64,000 nucleotides of DNA, taken from NCBI GenBank assembly GCA_963789565.1, contig CAWBKX010000002.1, positions 186,001-250,000 of the forward strand, given 5' to 3'. Each line of letters starts with the position of its first letter. The stretch's first letter is position 1. This document shows, piece after piece, positions 33,865 to 43,008 of this stretch. Under the pieces are notes generated by a model. That model was given only the letters and a program-made list of their open reading frames with translations, ran no database searches and was not told the DNA's origin. A program made the position numbers and the translations under genes. Source of the stretch: CALAGB01 sp963789565. GTDB taxonomy: Bacteria > Chloroflexota > Chloroflexia > Thermomicrobiales > Thermomicrobiaceae.

Positions 33865-35502
33865 GTGAAGATCAGCGGACTAAGTGAACTAGCACCAGGC
33901 ATGGGAGGGCTTGAGCTCCAGGAGCTCAAGTCCCGCCTGCCCGGCTGGACCACGCAACCCTGGCTGATCGCGACGGTCGCTGGTCTCACAGCCGGTGCGT
34001 ATACCATCGGGCTTTCCACGCAATCGTCGCACTGGAAGCCACTGCTGATCATCGCCGCGCTGCTGCCGGCCGTCGGCATCATCGTCGGTGACATTCGGCG
34101 GCTTTTCATGGTGGCACTCGTGTTCGACGTTCCGTTCAGCATCGGTCATCACTTTGGTTACAACCTCGACGCCGCGTCGCTCGGGTCGCTCGGCGGCCTG
34201 GATATCTCCATCACGACGCTGGCCATTCCCGCGCTATATGCCATCTGGGCGGGGACGTCGCTGGCGCGCCACGGCAACGGTACTCGGCCCTGGTTGCGTC
34301 CCGCGATTCCGTTGGTGATCTACGTTGCGTTCGCCACGCTTTCGATTCGACAGGCGTCGATGCCGTCACTCTCTATCTTTGAGATCTTCATGCTGATACA
34401 GTCCGTCATGATCTTCATCTATATCGCCAGCACGGTTCGCAGCCGCGAGGACGTTGTCTTCATGCTCGTGATCATTTCGAGCGCGGTGCTCTTTGAGAGC
34501 CTGCTGATGATCTTGACGTTCGTTACGAAGCACGACTTTTCATTCGCCGGGATTTCGACTCGACTGGATGCGGCCACTGCACAAGCGAACGACGTGTCTC
34601 GCGTAGGGGGCACGGTCGGTGGGCCGAACGCCGCGGCAGCCTTCCTCGATCTGCTTTTGGCGCCGATTTTGAGCCTGGCGTTGGCTCCAGTGAATCGGCT
34701 CTACCGGCTCCTGGCTGGGTCGGCGTTCCTGTTCGGGTGTATCGGACTCGTGCTCACGCTCTCTCGCGGCGGTTGGATCGCAGTCGGAGTTTCCTGCTTC
34801 GTGGTGGTTGCCTATTCGTGGCACCGAGGCTGGATTTCGGGGCTCGCGCCGACTACCGTCATCCTGGGTGTCGCCGTGGCGCTGTTCATCTTCCGTAACG
34901 AGCTCCTGGTGCGTTTCCTCCACGATAACTCCGGAGCGGCTTCCTCGCGCGTTCCGTTGATGGTTCTGGCGCTCCACATGATTCGCGATCACCCTCTCTG
35001 GGGCGTGGGCGCAAACAACTTCGGTATCAACATCGCCAAATACGCCACACCCGAGTTTGGGGCCGACTGGCTGTATACGGTTCACAACAAGTACCTGCTG
35101 ATCTGGGCGGAGGATGGCTTCTTCGCGCTTGCGGCCTTCGTTACGTTCCTATTGGCCACGGTGCGCAGCGGGCTCTTGTGCCGCAAGATCAACGACCACG
35201 TGCTGGCGTCGATCGCGATCGGCCTAACGACCGGTTTGATGGCCCAGATGTTCCACATGTCGGTCGACATTCTGAACGGCCGTCAACAGGTTCAGTTGCT
35301 CGTCATCGTGGCAGGTCTCATCGCGGCGCTGGTAGCCATCAAACGCGACACCGATACGGCACCAACGCACGAAAACCGTTGGGATCGGGCAGAGCGCGTC
35401 CGCACGACCTATCGCCGCCAATTCCTGGAACGGCAATCGCCTGAGCTCGTTCCCGTTCCCGTGCGCGTCGACATCGCTCCGCGGCGGATTGGACGGCACT
35501 GA
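33865..35502 (+). CDS. O-antigen ligase/polymerase-like membrane protein (Wzy_C)
   Basis: A 545-residue protein with about 12 transmembrane helices and a long external loop before the last ones. It carries the Wzy_C/O-antigen ligase signature TLSRGGWIAVGVSCFVV and a conserved HP-rich loop (MIRDHPLWGVGANNFG). It is the likely polymerase of the locus. The GTG at 33865 is used; an ATG at 33901 is an alternative. The gene lies between sugar-precursor genes and the flippase. Confidence 0.85.
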   Translation: MKISGLSELAPGMGGLELQELKSRLPGWTTQPWLIATVAGLTAGAYTIGLSTQSSHWKPLLIIAALLPAVGIIVGDIRRLFMVALVFDVPFSIGHHFGYNLDAASLGSLGGLDISITTLAIPALYAIWAGTSLARHGNGTRPWLRPAIPLVIYVAFATLSIRQASMPSLSIFEIFMLIQSVMIFIYIASTVRSREDVVFMLVIISSAVLFESLLMILTFVTKHDFSFAGISTRLDAATAQANDVSRVGGTVGGPNAAAAFLDLLLAPILSLALAPVNRLYRLLAGSAFLFGCIGLVLTLSRGGWIAVGVSCFVVVAYSWHRGWISGLAPTTVILGVAVALFIFRNELLVRFLHDNSGAASSRVPLMVLALHMIRDHPLWGVGANNFGINIAKYATPEFGADWLYTVHNKYLLIWAEDGFFALAAFVTFLLATVRSGLLCRKINDHVLASIAIGLTTGLMAQMFHMSVDILNGRQQVQLLVIVAGLIAALVAIKRDTDTAPTHENRWDRAERVRTTYRRQFLERQSPELVPVPVRVDIAPRRIGRH

Positions 35503-35503
35503 C

Positions 35504-36967
35504 GTGATAACCATGCCGCGACCGCGAATCTCGACGTCCCTGCGCCGCATTGCGGCGAACGCCGCGTCGATGCTGGCCAGCGACGTCATCAATCGGGCCA
35601 CGACCTTCGCGCTCTATGTGTTGGTGGCGCGCGGTCTCGGTGCCAACGAGTTTGGGCAACTGTCGCTTGCGCTGACGCTCTTCTACACGTTCCAGATTTT
35701 GGCGGTAGCAGGACTCAAGACGTTGATCACTCGTGAGGTGGCGAAGCATCGCGAGCGAACCGACGAAATGCTCGTCAATGGGAGCGTCGTGGTGCTGGCC
35801 ACCGCGCTGGCGGCGATCGCTGCGCAAGCCTTCTTCGTGTGGGTCATGCGCTACTCGATGGATACGGCGCGAGTCGTGCTTCTGCTCTCACTCGGATTGT
35901 TGCCGTACGCGTTGACTTCGATCTACGAGGCGGTCTTCCAGGGTTGGGAGCGCATGCGACTTATCGCGATCGCGAACATCCCGGTGAACGTCGTCAAGAT
36001 CGGGTTGGCGTTCGCCGTCCTCTACTTTGGCTCGGGCCTGACGACGATCGTCACCTTACTCGTTGGCTCGTACGCGGTCATCCTGGCGATTGAGCTCTGG
36101 CTGACATTGCGCTACATCTCGGTACCGCGTCTTCGACTCAGCCTTTCGGTGATGTTCTGGATGCTGAGCTCGACGGTCACCTTTCTGGGAATCGACGGCA
36201 TCATCGCCATTACCGGAAGCCTGAACGTCATCCTGCTGTCGAAGCTGCGGAACGAGACCGAAGTCGGCCTGTACAACGCGGGCACGCAACTGATGGTTCC
36301 AGTTGCCCTCATCTATACCAGCATCGTGCTCAGCGTCTTCCCGGTGATGTGCCGTCGCTATGAGCCGACGTTGCAGGGCATCAAGCGGATTGGCGAGCGC
36401 GTCATCGAGCTGATGCTCGGCGTGGCGCTGCCCACGTCGGTGGGGCTCTTTCTCCTCTCGGCGCCCGCTATCTCGCTGCTGTACGGGCACGGGCTCGAGC
36501 GCGCCTCGGCGGGCATGCAGATCATGGTCTGGGGCCTGATCCTGAGCGCGATGACCAGCATCCTTGGCCAGGTGCTCGTGGCCAGCCTGCGCGAACGGGT
36601 GACGCTGCGCATCGTGGTCGTCGACCTGGTCGTCAGCGTCGTAGCCGGTTTCGTCTTGATTCATCAATTTGGCTACCTCGGCGCGGCAGCGACCGCGCTC
36701 ATCACTCGCGGCGTCGATCTGATGCTTCACTACCGTCCGGTGGCGACCATGTTCCCGTTCCGCAACCTGCTGCTTGCGGCCTGGAAGCCGGCGGCCGCCA
36801 CCGCGGTCATGGTGCTGGCCTACGGTGCATTCGAGCCACATGGCCTTGTCGCGTCAGTAGCCGCAGCGGCGCTGATCTATCTCTTCGTCTTCGCGGCACT
36901 CATGATCGCCGATACCGGGAGCGTGACGAACCTGAAGGTTCGCTATCGCTACCTCTGGTCGGAATAG
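35504..36967 (+). CDS. Polysaccharide flippase (Wzx/MurJ-like, MATE fold)
   Basis: About 487 residues with 12-14 predicted membrane helices and the polysaccharide-transport plan: SDVINRATTFALYVLVARGLG at the N-terminus, and a later block where SNVILLSKL-like sequence and VGLYNAG appear. It should flip lipid-linked repeat units. The GTG at 35504 has GGACGG 7 bases upstream; an ATG at 35513 and a TTG at 35489 are alternatives. It is nearly contiguous with the Wzy-like gene. Confidence 0.87.
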   Translation: MITMPRPRISTSLRRIAANAASMLASDVINRATTFALYVLVARGLGANEFGQLSLALTLFYTFQILAVAGLKTLITREVAKHRERTDEMLVNGSVVVLATALAAIAAQAFFVWVMRYSMDTARVVLLLSLGLLPYALTSIYEAVFQGWERMRLIAIANIPVNVVKIGLAFAVLYFGSGLTTIVTLLVGSYAVILAIELWLTLRYISVPRLRLSLSVMFWMLSSTVTFLGIDGIIAITGSLNVILLSKLRNETEVGLYNAGTQLMVPVALIYTSIVLSVFPVMCRRYEPTLQGIKRIGERVIELMLGVALPTSVGLFLLSAPAISLLYGHGLERASAGMQIMVWGLILSAMTSILGQVLVASLRERVTLRIVVVDLVVSVVAGFVLIHQFGYLGAAATALITRGVDLMLHYRPVATMFPFRNLLLAAWKPAAATAVMVLAYGAFEPHGLVASVAAAALIYLFVFAALMIADTGSVTNLKVRYRYLWSE

Positions 36968-36983
36968 GGCTGGGAGAGTTCAG

Positions 36984-37994
36984 GTGCAGGGCGACAACGA
37001 GTTGAGCCTCGACATTGTGATCATCACCAAGAACCAGGGCTGGAACGTGCGCCGGTTGATCGAATCGGTCCTGCGCGAAACGGAACAAGTCGCGTCCACC
37101 GACGTGATTTTGGTCGATTCGGCATCGAGCGACGACACCGTCTCCGTGGCGCAGGATCTTCCCATTCGAGTGATCCGACTGAGTAAACGCCAGCGTCTGA
37201 CTGCCGCGGCCGGTCGGCAAGCCGGCATCACGCAGACCAGCGGAGACGTGGTTCTGTTCCTGGACGGTGACATGGAGCTGCGTCCCGGATGGATCGCCGC
37301 CGCGCTCAAGATTTTCAAGCGAGAGCCGAGTGTCGCGGTCATATCTGGCCAGGTGATCGACCAGCCGCGAGCAAAGAGCGGATCGCGCGAGCCCGTGCGA
37401 CCACTCTCGTCGGCGCCGGTTCTCTATGACGCGGTACCGCATGGTGGCGGCGCGGCAGCGTACCGGCGGCGCGTGCTGGAGAAGGTCGGCTCCTTCAATC
37501 CCTACCTGTTCTCAGACGAAGAGCCCGAGCTCTGCTTGCGCATCCGCGAGGCCGGCTACCGCGTGGTGAAGCTGCGGACGCCGATCGCGGATCACTATTC
37601 CGACCCGGCGGGCGCGATCTCGACGCTCTTTGGCCGGCGCAAGCGCAACCTCTATTTGGGACCTGGGCAAGCGCTACGCTTGCACGCGGGGACTCGAATG
37701 CTGATGCCCTACGCCCGCGAGCGCGGTTTTGGCCTGGTGCCGAGTGCGGGTATGGCGATGGGTCTGGCCTGCGCGACTCTGGCGCTCTCGGAGCGAGATC
37801 TACGCTGGATGATCGCGTGGTTGGGTTCCGTGGTTGCGATCTTTGGTGTCGATTCGGTTCGAAAACGGAGCACGCACCGAGCGCTGTTTGCCATGGTGCA
37901 ACGAATTCTGTTCGCCGAGGGCACGGTCCGCGGATTTCTGATGCGACCGTCCGATCCAACGAAATTTCCGTACATGATCGAGGTGATCAAGTGA
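36984..37994 (+). CDS. Glycosyltransferase family 2
   Basis: A 336-residue GT-A enzyme. IVIITKNQGWNVRRLIESVL starts the fold, LVDSASSDDT is the nucleotide-sugar block, FLDGDMEL is the DXD-type motif and FSDEEPELCLRIREAGY is the ED-type acceptor region. A C-terminal hydrophobic segment (about 250-285) suggests membrane contact. The GTG start follows the flippase by 16 bases. Its TGA overlaps the next start (GTGA). Confidence 0.9.
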   Translation: MQGDNELSLDIVIITKNQGWNVRRLIESVLRETEQVASTDVILVDSASSDDTVSVAQDLPIRVIRLSKRQRLTAAAGRQAGITQTSGDVVLFLDGDMELRPGWIAAALKIFKREPSVAVISGQVIDQPRAKSGSREPVRPLSSAPVLYDAVPHGGGAAAYRRRVLEKVGSFNPYLFSDEEPELCLRIREAGYRVVKLRTPIADHYSDPAGAISTLFGRRKRNLYLGPGQALRLHAGTRMLMPYARERGFGLVPSAGMAMGLACATLALSERDLRWMIAWLGSVVAIFGVDSVRKRSTHRALFAMVQRILFAEGTVRGFLMRPSDPTKFPYMIEVIK

Positions 37995-39028
37995 AGGTTC
38001 TCGTCGTAACCGCGATGTATCCAACCCCGCAGAACCCGGCCTTCGGTTCCTTTGTGAAGGCCCAGGTCGAGTGCCTGCGAGGCGTCGGAGTCGACGTCGA
38101 GGTTCTGGCCTTGGACGCACCATGGCGCAAGCTGATCTATCCCAAAGGCGTCATTGATCTGCGTCGTCGTCTGGCACAGCACGACGTCGATCTGGTTCAC
38201 GCTCACTACAGCTACGTCGGAATCGTTGGTCGGACTCAGTTCAAAGTGCCGCTGATCGTGACCTATCACGGCAGTGATCTGCTCGGGTCGCGCGATCTGA
38301 GCGGGAAACTGAAGAAGTCAAACCTGCTAACGGTCCGGGCCGGCCGCAAGTTGGCGCGTCACGCCGATGCGGTCATCGTGCAAAGCAAGCAGATGGCGAA
38401 GTTGGTTGAAGGAGCCAACGTCCACATCATTCCGCACGAGATCGACTTCGACCTCTTCCATCCGACCGAGCGGGACGAAGCGCGGGCTCAGCTTGGTTTG
38501 TATCAGAACAAGAAATACCTGCTCTTTGCCGCCAAGCCCGAAAACGGCGTGAAGAATTTCGCGCTTGCCAACGCCGCGGCCGAAGAGTTGAAACAGACCG
38601 ATCCAGATGTCGAGTTGCTGGTTGTGTTCAAGGAGACGCAAGACCGACTCGCGCTCTTCATGAGCGCCGCCGATGTGCTGATCTTTCCATCCTTCTCAGA
38701 GGGGTCACCCAACGTGGTGAAGCAGGCCATGGCTTGCAACCTCCCGATCGTCGCTACGGACGTGGGCGACATCCGCGAAGTGGTCGAATGCACAGAAGGA
38801 TGTCACATTGTCGATTTCACGATTGAGAGCGTGGCCGGCGCACTCAGATCGGTGCTGGCTACCTGCCCGAGAACGAACGGACGTGAGCACGTGGCTCGCT
38901 TCAAGTGCTCGGTTGTTGGGCAGCAATTGGTCGATCTGTATCAAAGCGTTCTCGAGCCTCGTGGCTCGCGCGAACCATTCCTCTCCACGCAGATGTCCGC
39001 CGCTGGACGCGTGGACGAGGGGGACTGA
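37991..39028 (+). CDS. Glycosyltransferase family 4
   Basis: A GT-B enzyme of 345 residues. It begins MKVLVVTAMYPTPQNP, has VHAHYSYVG and VTYHGSDLLG in the N-terminal domain, and FPSFSEGSPNVVKQAMA with its EX7E-like element in the C-terminal domain. The GTG at 37991 overlaps the upstream stop by 4 bases and fits the family N-terminus; longer readings enter the neighbouring gene. It adds one sugar of the repeat unit. Confidence 0.92.
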   Translation: MKVLVVTAMYPTPQNPAFGSFVKAQVECLRGVGVDVEVLALDAPWRKLIYPKGVIDLRRRLAQHDVDLVHAHYSYVGIVGRTQFKVPLIVTYHGSDLLGSRDLSGKLKKSNLLTVRAGRKLARHADAVIVQSKQMAKLVEGANVHIIPHEIDFDLFHPTERDEARAQLGLYQNKKYLLFAAKPENGVKNFALANAAAEELKQTDPDVELLVVFKETQDRLALFMSAADVLIFPSFSEGSPNVVKQAMACNLPIVATDVGDIREVVECTEGCHIVDFTIESVAGALRSVLATCPRTNGREHVARFKCSVVGQQLVDLYQSVLEPRGSREPFLSTQMSAAGRVDEGD

Positions 39029-39140
39029 TTCGTTGTCCGGTTGCGTGCCGCACGTGCCGCATGTCGCGGCCGTTGCGCGACTCGGACGAACAGCGCCGGT
39101 CAAAGTTGAGATCGGCAGAAGAAAGGGCGAGGGATAGAGC

Positions 39141-40457
39141 ATGAGAGTCAGCATTTTTGGACTGGGCTACGTCGGGTGTGTCTCGGCAGCCTGCCTGGCA
39201 CGCGATGGACACGAAGTGATCGGTGTCGATGTCAACCCGGTTAAGGTCGCCTCGATCGCGGCTGGCAAGTCGCCGATCATCGAACCCGGTCTTGATGAGC
39301 TGCTGCGCGACATGGTGCGCTCCGGCCAACTGCGAGCGTCGATCGACGCGCAACGCGCCGTGCGAGACAGCGACATCAGCCTCATCTGTGTGGGCACGCC
39401 AAGCAACCCGAACGGCAGCCTGAATACCCGCTATGTCGAGTCGGTTTGCCAGGAGATCGGTCTGGCGATCAACCATAAGCGTGGATTTCACACCGTGGTC
39501 GTCCGCAGCACTGTGTTGCCGGGGACGGTGAACGAGAAGGTCGTTCCGATTCTGGAGGAGTTCTCCGGGCGACGCGCCGGGGATGACTTCGGCGTCGCTA
39601 TGAACCCCGAGTTCCTGCGTGAGGGGAGTGCGATCTCCGACTACTACGACCCGAGCTTCATTGTGATCGGCCAGTATAGCGAGCGCAGCGGCGATGCCGT
39701 TCAGGAGCTCTACTCGTCCATCAACGCTCAGCTCATCCGTACGTCGATCAAGACGGCTGAGATGATGAAGTACGCCAACAACTCGTTTCACGCGCTCAAG
39801 ATCAGCTTCGCCAACGAGATCGGCAATATCTGTAAAGCGCACGGGATTGATGGTCGCGATGTCATGGAGATCATCTGTCAGGACTCGCGCCTGAACATCT
39901 CGCCGGTCTACATGAAGCCAGGGTTCGCGTTCGGAGGCTCGTGCCTACCGAAGGACCTGCGCGCGCTGCTGTACCGCACCAAGGAACGAGATATCGACAG
40001 CCCTCTGCTGACGTCGATCATGGCGAGCAATCAGCGGCAGATCGAACGCGGCATTCAGATGGTGGAGAAGACGGGACGCAAGTCTGTCGGGATCCTTGGT
40101 CTGTCATTCAAGGCGGGCACCGACGACGTTCGAGAAAGCTCGATCGTTCCGCTCATTGAGACTCTCGTCGGTCGCGGCTTCAAAGTCACGGTCTACGATG
40201 AGACGGTCGATCTGCCGCGCTTGATCGGCGCCAACCGATCCTACGTGGAAGAAGCGCTGCCACACATCGCATCGCTTATGCGCTCATCAGTCGACGAGGT
40301 AATCAGCGAAGCTGACGTCGTGGTGATGGCGAATGGCGGCAAGTCGTTCGCCGACGTGCCGAGCAAGCTGCGCCCGGATCAGGTTCTGGTCGATCTGATC
40401 GGCTCAGTGGCGATGAACGGAAATCTTCGGGGGGAATATGACGGCATCTGCTGGTAG
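39141..40457 (+). CDS. GDP-mannose 6-dehydrogenase-like nucleotide-sugar dehydrogenase
   Basis: A 438-residue UDPG/GDP-mannose dehydrogenase family member. FGLGYVGCVSAACLA binds NAD, and the catalytic cysteine is C268 in GGSCLPKDLRAL. The central region KYANNSFHALKISFANEIGNI is closer to AlgD-type GDP-mannose dehydrogenases than to UDP-glucose ones. If so, it makes GDP-mannuronate, and the polymer contains a uronic acid. It lies 112 bases after the GT4 gene and overlaps the next GT4 by 20 bases. Confidence 0.87.
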   Translation: MRVSIFGLGYVGCVSAACLARDGHEVIGVDVNPVKVASIAAGKSPIIEPGLDELLRDMVRSGQLRASIDAQRAVRDSDISLICVGTPSNPNGSLNTRYVESVCQEIGLAINHKRGFHTVVVRSTVLPGTVNEKVVPILEEFSGRRAGDDFGVAMNPEFLREGSAISDYYDPSFIVIGQYSERSGDAVQELYSSINAQLIRTSIKTAEMMKYANNSFHALKISFANEIGNICKAHGIDGRDVMEIICQDSRLNISPVYMKPGFAFGGSCLPKDLRALLYRTKERDIDSPLLTSIMASNQRQIERGIQMVEKTGRKSVGILGLSFKAGTDDVRESSIVPLIETLVGRGFKVTVYDETVDLPRLIGANRSYVEEALPHIASLMRSSVDEVISEADVVVMANGGKSFADVPSKLRPDQVLVDLIGSVAMNGNLRGEYDGICW

Positions 40458-41664
40458 ACGCGTTCTGATGCTGCTCGAAAACCAGCCGTATCCACAGGAC
40501 GGCCGTGTGCGACGCGAGTCGTTCGCGCTGGCCGAGGCGGGCTATCAGGTAACGGTGATCTGCCCGCGCGACGGCGATCAACCACGCAGTGAAACGGTGA
40601 ACGGTGTGCGGGTCATTCGGTACCCGCACCCACCGGCCGGCAACGGGCTAGTTGGCTATCTCGTGGAATATGGGTATGCCACCGCCATCTCGTTCCTGCT
40701 ATCTCTGTGGGTTGCCATTCGAGGCGGGTTCGACGTGGTCCATTCTCACAACCCACCCGACACGATGTTCGTGATCGGCGCGTTCTTCAAACTGTTCGGG
40801 AAGCGCTACGTCTTCGACCATCACGACCTGTCGCCTGAGATGTACAACGCTCGCTTCGGCGGAAACGGCAACAAGCTGGTCTTTAGGGCGCTGGTGCTTA
40901 TCGAGCGACTCTCGTGCATCGTGGCCGACGAGGTAATTGCGACCAATGAGTCGTATCGTGAGATTGAGATGCGACGGGACAAAGTTAGCCCGAACCACAT
41001 CACCATTGTGCGCAACGGACCGGAATTGGGACGCATCAAAATTGTCGATCCCGATCCTGAGCTCAAGGCGATGCACAAGACCATCATCGGCTACGTCGGG
41101 ATCATGGGATATCAAGATGGCGTCGACTACCTGATTCGTGCGTTCCATCACCTCGTCCATGAGCTCAAGCGAACCGACTTCTATGCGGTGCTCGTTGGAA
41201 CGGGCGATGCCTGGCATGACCTGCGCAAACTGACGACGAAACTCGATCTTGACGACTACGTGCATTTCACTGGCACGATCAGTGACGCAGATTTGCGCCG
41301 TTATCTCTCATCGGCTGATATCTGTGTCGATCCTGATCCGTCCAATCCGTTCAACGATCGCTCGACGATGATCAAAGTGACCGAGTTCATGGCGCTGTCG
41401 AAGCCGATCGTGGCCTTCGATCTGACTGAGAACCGGTTCACCGCTCAGCAGGCGGCGGTCTTCGTCTCTGCAAACGACGAGCACGCGTTTGCTCGGGCGT
41501 TAGCCGATCTAATGGACGATCCCGAACGGCAGGTGCGGATGGGCGCCTTTGGCCGTCGACGTATCGAGGAGTCTCTCGCCTGGGTGCACTGGTCTCCGAA
41601 GCTGCTGGACGTCTACGAGAGCCTGTTCGCCAAGCGAGGGGCCACCGCCGTGTCGCACTCGTAG
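40438..41664 (+). CDS. Glycosyltransferase family 4
   Basis: A 408-residue GT-B enzyme. It starts with VLMLLENQPYPQDGRVRRES, a form seen in capsule GT4 enzymes; DVVHSHNPPDT and VFDHHDLSPEMY mark the first domain, and DPSNPFNDRSTMIKVTEFMA the donor-binding end. A hydrophobic stretch at about 78-98 may attach it to the membrane. It is the last glycosyltransferase of the operon and is followed by a strong stem-loop. Confidence 0.92.
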   Translation: MTASAGRRVLMLLENQPYPQDGRVRRESFALAEAGYQVTVICPRDGDQPRSETVNGVRVIRYPHPPAGNGLVGYLVEYGYATAISFLLSLWVAIRGGFDVVHSHNPPDTMFVIGAFFKLFGKRYVFDHHDLSPEMYNARFGGNGNKLVFRALVLIERLSCIVADEVIATNESYREIEMRRDKVSPNHITIVRNGPELGRIKIVDPDPELKAMHKTIIGYVGIMGYQDGVDYLIRAFHHLVHELKRTDFYAVLVGTGDAWHDLRKLTTKLDLDDYVHFTGTISDADLRRYLSSADICVDPDPSNPFNDRSTMIKVTEFMALSKPIVAFDLTENRFTAQQAAVFVSANDEHAFARALADLMDDPERQVRMGAFGRRRIEESLAWVHWSPKLLDVYESLFAKRGATAVSHS

Positions 41665-41730
41665 TCGATGGCTCGGGCGGGAGCCCAGCCGTGAACTGAA
41701 AACCCACTTCTCATCGATCCCCGCCGTGGT

Positions 41731-41770
41731 GACCGGTGATAGAACGAAGCGGCTCGTTCTGTCGCCGGTC
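41731..41770 (+). terminator. Long stem-loop after the glycosyltransferase genes
   Basis: A 17-bp stem (41731-41747 with 41754-41770) closes on the 6-base loop AGCGGC. Two of the pairs are U-G in the plus-strand RNA and would be A-C mismatches in the minus-strand RNA, so selection on a plus-strand transcript is likely. There is no T-run. It may be an mRNA 3'-end stabiliser or a Rho-dependent end. Confidence 0.55.
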
Positions 41771-41923
41771 CCGCATTTAGGTCGACCTCACCCCTCAACC
41801 TCGTCGAACGAATTCTCACACGTACGATAGTCAGTCAACGTTGACCTCGAGCCGCCGGTCGTGACTCATCCAACCCGCTATACTCAGTTCTGTCATGATT
41901 CGAGGGCGCGTGCTGGGGAGAGT

Positions 41924-42883
41924 ATGCGAAGCGATCGCGTCGTCAAAGGTTCGCTGACGCCTGATGCACGATCGAACAGCTCAAGAGTGTCGAGCGTCAT
42001 TGATTGGCGCGAAAACTGGGAGCTGGTGCTGTTCGTTTGCATCGGCGCAATCGGAGCGTTGGCCGCCGTGCTCGGTGCGCCAATTCCGATCAGGACCATT
42101 TTCGGACTACCGCTGGTCCTCTTCATCCCAGGGTATGCGCTGGTCTCAGCGCTTTTCCCATCCAACGAAGGCCTCGACGGCATCGAGCGCATCGCATTGG
42201 GTTTCGGACTGTCGCTCGCGCTGATTCCGCTTATCGCGCTAGGCATCGAGTACTCTCCCTGGAAGCTCGATCTCGTACCGATCGTCTCTGGGTTGATGGC
42301 CTGCACGCTCATCTTCACGGTCGTGGCGGTTTTGAGACGCCTTCACGTCAGCGAGGAGGAAAAATTCGTCGCGCAGATTCCCAGACCAGATATCCCAACG
42401 CCGTCAAGCTGGAGCGGCACGACGAAGACCGCCATGATTATCATGGCGGTGTCTCTCATCTTGTTCGCGGGGTCGGGAGCGGTGTTGATCTTCGAGCGGT
42501 TGCAGGGTGAGCCGATGACGGAATTCGCGCTGTACAACTCAGACGGGAAGCCGGAGTTTTACCCACGCAATTTCTCGCCCGATCAACCACAGACATTGCA
42601 GCTCGAGATCGACAATCATGAAGGCAAGTCCGTCACGTATCGGATCGATGTCATGGCCCACACGGTGAAGGTTGGCAGTGTCAATTCGGTTACCGTTCCG
42701 TCCGATGGTACCTGGAAGAAGCCGATTCAGGTATACCTTCCCGCGAATGTGACTCAGCCCGATCCCAGTCAACCCATCCCGTTGCTCTTCAACCTCTATC
42801 GAACCGGCAAGAAGAGTGAGACGGAACCATATCGCTCGTTGCGCCTCTTCATAAATCTCGGCACGCCCACGCCAATACCGTAG
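41924..42883 (+). CDS. DUF1616 domain membrane protein
   Basis: A 319-residue protein with four transmembrane helices in the DUF1616 region (about residues 25-140) and a further helix near 175-195. An external C-terminal domain of about 120 residues follows, predicted to be beta-rich. DUF1616 proteins are common in archaeal and Chloroflexi surface-polysaccharide loci; the function is unproven. The ATG at 41924 has GGGGAGAG upstream; an earlier GTG at 41861 has no SD. Confidence 0.82.
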   Translation: MRSDRVVKGSLTPDARSNSSRVSSVIDWRENWELVLFVCIGAIGALAAVLGAPIPIRTIFGLPLVLFIPGYALVSALFPSNEGLDGIERIALGFGLSLALIPLIALGIEYSPWKLDLVPIVSGLMACTLIFTVVAVLRRLHVSEEEKFVAQIPRPDIPTPSSWSGTTKTAMIIMAVSLILFAGSGAVLIFERLQGEPMTEFALYNSDGKPEFYPRNFSPDQPQTLQLEIDNHEGKSVTYRIDVMAHTVKVGSVNSVTVPSDGTWKKPIQVYLPANVTQPDPSQPIPLLFNLYRTGKKSETEPYRSLRLFINLGTPTPIP

Positions 42884-43008
42884 CTCCAGGCGCGTGCGAC
42901 GCGCCCCGACTGTCACCAGATTCCCGCGTACGAACGTGATGTCGTGCCACTTGTTTTGTGCTATGCTTATTGAACGAGTGTACGTACACAGTGGAGGTGC
43001 GGGGCTCC

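Noticed and set aside
36056..36841. 261-codon minus-strand reading frame
   Set aside because: Antisense to the flippase; rich in His, Gln and Asp as expected of a mirrored hydrophobic gene.
38901..39842. 313-codon minus-strand reading frame
   Set aside because: It lies opposite the GT4 end and the nucleotide-sugar dehydrogenase and has the composition of an antisense shadow.
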